Origin: CBDFKF01 sp965248765
Lineage (GTDB): Bacteria; Pseudomonadota; Alphaproteobacteria; VGEJ01
Assembly (NCBI GenBank): GCA_965248765.1
Contig: CBDFKF010000001.1
Location: 62,001-126,000 of the forward strand
Direction: 5' to 3'
Length of the DNA stretch: 64,000 nt
Positions 60,581 to 64,000 of this stretch are shown piece by piece; the first letter of the stretch is position 1; each line of letters opens with the position of its first letter. Both the position numbers and the translations under genes were made by a program. A model generated the notes under the pieces. That model worked only from the letters and a program-made list of their open reading frames with translations, was not told the DNA's origin and made no database searches.

Positions 60581-60907
60581 CCCATACTCCTAGGTTGGCG
60601 GGGAGGGCACGGATAGCGCATGGCTCGCTTCATCCGGCAAAAGTACAAGGGCCGAGAGCCCGAAGGCGCCCGTGGAAGCCATGGCGACCTCCCCATAAGC
60701 TGGCGGGGCAACGACGGGTCTGAGCCTGTTAGGCAATGGCTTGCTGCTAGGGTGCGCTGCCCTAACTTTCTCGCCGTCGTCAGGTGCGTCAGCCAACGGA
60801 ACACCCTTCCCCATAAGCTGGCGGTCGCGCGGCCGGCTGGGACCGGCTGGCATCAGCCATCGGGCGGACACTCCTGGCAACCCTCTGACTGCGCGCGACC
60901 ATAAGCT
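60581..60907. other. Gap in the prophage module with short direct repeats
   Basis: No convincing gene. A minus-strand frame (MGKGVPLADAPDDGEKVRAA onward, ending at 60590) is open but has no family features. CCCCATAAGCTGGCGG occurs twice (about 60690 and 60809), and AGCTTATGG appears a third time near 60899 on the minus strand; each repeat carries a minus-strand ATGG directly behind AGCTT. Confidence 0.4.
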
Positions 60908-61333
60908 CTATTCCCCACCCTCCTGCCCCTCGGCCAAGGCGGCGCAGACCTCTGTCATCCACGCTCTAACTTTGTCAGCCGACTCGCTGGTATGGTCCCG
61001 CCAGCACGACTGCGCTGCTTGCATAGCTTCATCTGCGCCCCCCAATAGCGCCCGCAGCCGCTCGACCTCGGCGCGGAGTGTTGCCCGCTCGGTAAACCAC
61101 CGCTCGACGGCCTCAGGAATGCCCTCGTCCATCTCCGCGACCTTCTGGCAGAAGGCTTCCCAGTCCTTAGGCCCAGTATTGTTAGCCGGGTTCCACGCCA
61201 CATACGCTTCGGTGCGCAGGTCATCCAGTTGCGTCTCGCGCTTCTCAAGCTCGGCGCGGAGGGTGTTTCGCTCCTCTACTAAATTAGCGAGGCGTACAAT
61301 GTCTTCTGGCGTCGACATTCCTATGCCCATCAC
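60908..61333 (-). CDS. Coiled-coil phage protein of unknown function
   Basis: A 141-residue protein with two heptad-rich stretches: LANLVEERNTLRAELEKRET near the N-terminus and WFTERATLRAEVERLRALLG in the middle. The rest (AAQSCWRDHTSESADKVRAW) is helical. Similar Ead/Ea22-like small coiled-coil proteins are common in phage early regions. It overlaps the preceding gene by 4 bases, so the small genes are translated as one unit. No function can be assigned. Confidence 0.62.
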   Translation of the reverse strand: MMGIGMSTPEDIVRLANLVEERNTLRAELEKRETQLDDLRTEAYVAWNPANNTGPKDWEAFCQKVAEMDEGIPEAVERWFTERATLRAEVERLRALLGGADEAMQAAQSCWRDHTSESADKVRAWMTEVCAALAEGQEGGE

Positions 61334-61542
61334 CCGCCCTCCCCAAGATCGAGCGCGGCCAGGGCTGTGAGCAATGCATCCCCTTTCTCCAAACCGTCTG
61401 CTCCACCAGACGAGCTCATGTAAGCATCTGCCGCCTCAGCCACGGCGATGAGGGCGCTGGCATCGTCGGTGGTTAGTACGATGTCCTTGTGCTCCAAGCC
61501 CGCCATGGCAATGCCCGTCTTTAGCCTGTCGAGGTTGACCAT
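61330..61542 (-). CDS. Small hypothetical phage protein
   Basis: A 70-residue protein starting MVNLDRLKTGIAMAGLEHKD and ending DALLTALAALDLGEGG. It is acidic and helical, with no known motif. The start ATG shares a TGATG overlap with the stop of the upstream zinc protein, and the stop overlaps the next start, which supports translation. Confidence 0.6.
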   Translation of the reverse strand: MVNLDRLKTGIAMAGLEHKDIVLTTDDASALIAVAEAADAYMSSSGGADGLEKGDALLTALAALDLGEGG

Positions 61543-61814
61543 CACGCGGCCTCCTGGGCGTCCGGCAGTGGTCTCAGGTGCAACCGGGCGCACGAACGCG
61601 GCTTCGGTACTGAGGAAGCCGTGCTCGGCTTTTCAGCAGTGCTCCATGCCCGAAGGTCGGCCGGCGTGCGGAAGCCCGCCGCGATCTGCGCCTCGGTGTA
61701 CTGGCGGGCGACGGTGTGGAACGCGAGCCGGCAGCGATCGCCGCAGAACCGCTTGCGCTGGCCGCGCCGCATTGCCGGCATCTCACCCTCGCACCATGGG
61801 CAGCGCTCAGGCAT
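61542..61814 (-). CDS. Small treble-clef zinc-binding phage protein
   Basis: A 90-residue protein whose first 35 residues hold MPERCPWCEGEMPAMRRGQR then RFCGDRCRLAFHTVARQYTE: four Cys in CxxC...CxxxC arrangement, as in small treble-clef proteins. The C-terminal third is basic and Pro/Ser-rich. Overlaps the J-domain gene by 8 bases. Confidence 0.62.
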   Translation of the reverse strand: MPERCPWCEGEMPAMRRGQRKRFCGDRCRLAFHTVARQYTEAQIAAGFRTPADLRAWSTAEKPSTASSVPKPRSCARLHLRPLPDAQEAA

Positions 61815-62377
61815 TGGCTTGGCGGGCTTCCGCGAGGGCGCGGTTCAGCGCCTGCATCTTCTCGGTCGAGCCGCCCGGCTTGTCGGGGTGATGGCGTTGC
61901 GCGAGCAGGCGAAAGAACGATTCGGCGGCCTCGAGCGGCGCGTCGGGCTTGACGTGCAGGACCGCGTACCAAGCCTCGGGCGGTGGCAACGCGGTGAAGC
62001 CGGTGAATGCCGCGCGCAGCATGTCGCCGGATCCCCCAGCGCGCGATCCCGCGGAGCGCGCCGATCGTGAGACCGATCGCGCGCATGTTGTCCTCGATGT
62101 ACCACCAGCGATCACAGACGAAGCACATCGGCCGGTTCTCGTAGTCGAAGTAGACGGCAACGCCGTTGTCCCGGACACGGGGTTGATCCGCGAGAGGCAG
62201 GCCGTCGCGCCGGAGCTTTAGGTTGGTCGAGAGCACCACGTTCTTGGCGCCGAGCAAGTCCAGCTCGTCGAGCAGATCGTCGCGCGCGCGGGCCATCGTC
62301 AGCTTGAAGCGACTTTGCTCCGTGTACTTCGTGCGCGGCCGGCCCTCGGTCCAGTGCAGCGGGTAGGCTTGCGTCAT
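61807..62377 (-). pseudogene. Phage-associated J-domain protein, frameshifted
   Basis: The first 110 codons (MTQAYPLHWTEGRPRTKYTE, FDYENRPMCFVCDRWWYIED, RAIGLTIGALRGIARWG) and the C-terminal part (MLRAAFTGFTALPPPEAWYA, FRLLAQRHHPDKPGGSTEKM) belong to one protein family: an N-domain plus a C-terminal J-domain with the HPD loop. They lie in different frames, joined at a GGGGG run near 62032. With four G the protein would read ARWGSGDMLRA without a break. Either a natural +1 frameshift mutation or a sequencing/assembly error. Confidence 0.72.
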
Positions 62378-62380
62378 GCG

Positions 62381-62640
62381 CTACCCCATGCCCGTGATCG
62401 GCATGCCGCCGATCGCCTTGTCGGCAATCGCGACGAGGCCGTTGGCCGTGTTGGGCGCCTGCTTCTTGAGCCGCGCGAGGACCTCCTTGTGCGCGTCGAG
62501 CCAGGCGCCGGCCCATTCGCCGCTCGGTGCGGTCGTGAGCTGGGCCTCGGCCGTGTCGACGAAGGCGCGCCAGTCCTCCTTGGTTGCCTCGGGTGGAACA
62601 GCGATCGGCTCGATGGCGATGGCCGGGGGCGCAGCAACCT
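62381..62640 (-). pseudogene. C-terminal fragment of a phage gene
   Basis: About 85 codons ending NGLVAIADKAIGGMPITGMG and TGA at 62381, 3 bases before the J-domain gene start. EDWRAFVDTAEAQLTTAPSG, EWAGAWLDAHKEVLARLKKQ look like the C-terminal tail of a phage recombination protein (ERF/RecT-like); this is a weak resemblance only. The 5' part is replaced by asparagine synthetase sequence at about 62640, leaving it without a start. Confidence 0.5.
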
Positions 62641-64000
62641 CTTGCCCTGGCCGCTCCGCACCTTCATGGCGGGCGGCAGACGCCACGCGAACTCCACGAC
62701 CCGGTGATCGAGCAGCGGCACCCGCGCTTCCAGCCCAACCGCCATGCTGGCGCGGTCGACCTTGGCGAGGATGTCGTCGGGAAGATAGGTGACTGTATCC
62801 AGGAACTGCATGCGGTCCGTAAAGTCCGGGAAATCGCGCCGGACCGCCTGGTTCCAGAGTATCCCGTGCGGCTCGCGTCCGCCGCGGACCAACCGGTCCG
62901 GATTGCCCCACTGCGAGATCAGCCGCCGGTAGAGCGCATCCTCGTCCGTCATGGCGAGGAGCGCGGCGAGTTTGTGCGCCTTGTCGCCGACCTGCGGTGG
63001 CCGGACCCGGCGCGGCACCGCGAGAGACAGGCGGTCCCAGGCGGAGGGGGAAATGGCGCGCAAGACAGAGGCAAGCGCGGCGCGTGACGGGTGCGGCCAT
63101 CTGCCGACACACCGCCACAGCGTGTTGGCCCAGTTGTAACGGTTGTAGCCCGCGAAGAGCTCGTCGCCGCCGTCGCCTGTGAGCACCACCGTCGCGTGGC
63201 ACCGGGTCATCTCCGAGATCAGATAAGTGGGAATCTGCGAGGAATCGGCGAACGGCTCGTCGTACCAAGAGGCGAGCTGAGGCAACACCGCCTGTGCGCG
63301 CTCGGGCGCGACGTAGAGCTCGGTGTGGTCCGTTCCCAGATGCGCAGCCACCTGCTTCGCGTCGCTGGCTTCGTCATAGCCGGCTTCGTCGAAGCCTATG
63401 GTGAAAGACTTGACCGGCCGGTCGCTCTGGGCCTGCATCAGGGCCATCACGGTCGAGCTGTCGATGCCGCCGGAGAGGAAGACGCCGAGCGGCACGTCCG
63501 CGATCATCCGCTTCTTCACGGCGTCGCGCAGGAGAGTATCGAGCGCCTGCACGGCCGTCTCGTCGTCGAAGGCGGCGCGCTCGCGCACGGCATCGCGTGC
63601 GAGACCCCGCAGGTCCCAGTAGCGGTGGCGGGTTTCCGTCCCGTCCGCGTCGATCCCGACCATGAAGCCCGGCTCCAGCTTCTCGATGCCCCTGAAGATG
63701 GAGTGCGGCGCAGGCACGTAAGCGTGCCGCAGGTAGGCGGCGAGCGCGTCCCGATCCACGACCGGGCGCCAGGCAGGATGGTCGATGAAGCCCTTGGGCT
63801 GGGAGCCGAAGAACAGCGCCCCGCGCGAGCGGCCCCAGTAGAGCGGTTTGATGCCCAGCCGGTCGCGCACAAGGGTGAGGCGCCGGGCGTGCACGTCCCA
63901 GAACGCGAACATGCCGATGGACCGCGATACCGCGCGCTCCACGGCCCATGCCTCGCAGGCCTCCAGCAGCACCTCGGTGTCGGAGCCGCTGCGGAAGCGG
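62641..64000 (-). pseudogene. asnB: Asparagine synthetase (glutamine-hydrolysing), 3'-truncated; 5' end beyond the window
   Basis: The visible 450 residues cover the end of the glutaminase domain (FAFWDVHARRLTLVRDRLGI, KPLYWGRSRGALFFGSQPKG) and most of the synthetase domain with the ATP loop FLSGGIDSSTVMALMQ, VVLTGDGGDELFAGYNRYNW and YLPDDILAKVDRASMAVGLE. The protein should continue roughly 100 residues after KVRSGQGKRLLR; instead the frame enters the phage gene at about 62640 and reads nonsense to 62374. AsnB paralogs of this type often lie in capsule or exopolysaccharide loci. The truncation removes the end of the C-terminal domain, so function is doubtful. Confidence 0.85.

Noticed and set aside
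60590..60880. A 96-codon minus-strand gene in the prophage gap
   Set aside because: No family features, it spans the short repeats, and composition resembles non-coding shadow; left as uncertain.
1..64000. CRISPR arrays, riboswitches, rRNA genes, replication or transfer origins
   Set aside because: No regularly spaced repeat arrays, no recognisable riboswitch leaders or rRNA sequence. An oriT might be expected near traA but its relaxase half is missing and no convincing nick-site repeat was seen.

Overview
The window looks like chromosomal DNA of a high-GC alphaproteobacterium, probably Rhodospirillales-like. It carries conserved alphaproteobacterial housekeeping blocks: nlpD-pcm-surE-serS-tatCBA, yajC-secD-secF with a Mth938-domain gene, scpA/scpB with an M50 protease, nagZ, SPOR, argS, dgt and erpA, and ilvD-valS-PopZ-tolC-pcm. 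The assignment rests on gene content and order read by eye; no search was run.

Layout. 1-2.6 kb: end of a dipeptide/oligopeptide ABC transporter operon (permease, two ATPases), then a nitrilase-family amidase. 3.6-5.3 kb: PiT phosphate transporter with its DUF47 partner. 5.5-11.6 kb: a mobile-DNA scrapyard. An IS21 IstA N-terminus, an IS1182 transposase fragment and the C-terminal part of a TraA-type conjugative relaxase/helicase are spliced end to end, followed by a damaged ISNCY-family element. 11.6-16.5 kb: an Atm1-type ABC exporter, a LysM protein, and broken genes (diheme cytochrome c, cytochrome c' tail, metH fragment). A second, intact ISNCY copy lies in inverted orientation at 16.5-17.9 kb. 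18-28 kb: uvrA, trmFO, a Sco1 copper chaperone, an NDUFAF6-like protein, a 31-residue membrane peptide with a PuuD-type membrane domain, then Mth938-secF-secD-yajC. 28-37.6 kb: a DUF815 ATPase, the nlpD-to-tatA block, and a Fur-box-preceded ferric iron ABC transporter. 37.7-46.1 kb: scpB to xth. 46-53 kb: small stress/accessory genes (HxlR, GFA, TfoX, LLM oxidoreductase, ArsR cluster) split by an IS3 element with a clear target duplication, then ilvD. 53-59 kb: valS, PopZ-like, tolC, a Pcm paralog. 59-62.6 kb: tRNA-Cys with a truncated prophage-like module (integrase, excisionase, small phage genes) integrated beside it. The module is cut at about 62.64 kb by an asparagine synthetase gene that is itself 3'-truncated and runs off the window.

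How genes work together. The housekeeping parts serve membrane protein export (Sec and Tat), cell-envelope maintenance, chromosome segregation (ScpAB, PopZ), tRNA charging/modification and iron or Fe-S supply (FbpBC-like, Atm1, ErpA). No intact novel defence or biosynthetic system is visible. The most unusual features are the layered mobile-element junctions, a relaxase tail built of about four degenerate repeats, the decaying cytochrome locus between inverted IS copies, and two putative complex I assembly-factor homologs near the sec genes, separated by a promoter-driven micropeptide/PuuD-domain pair.
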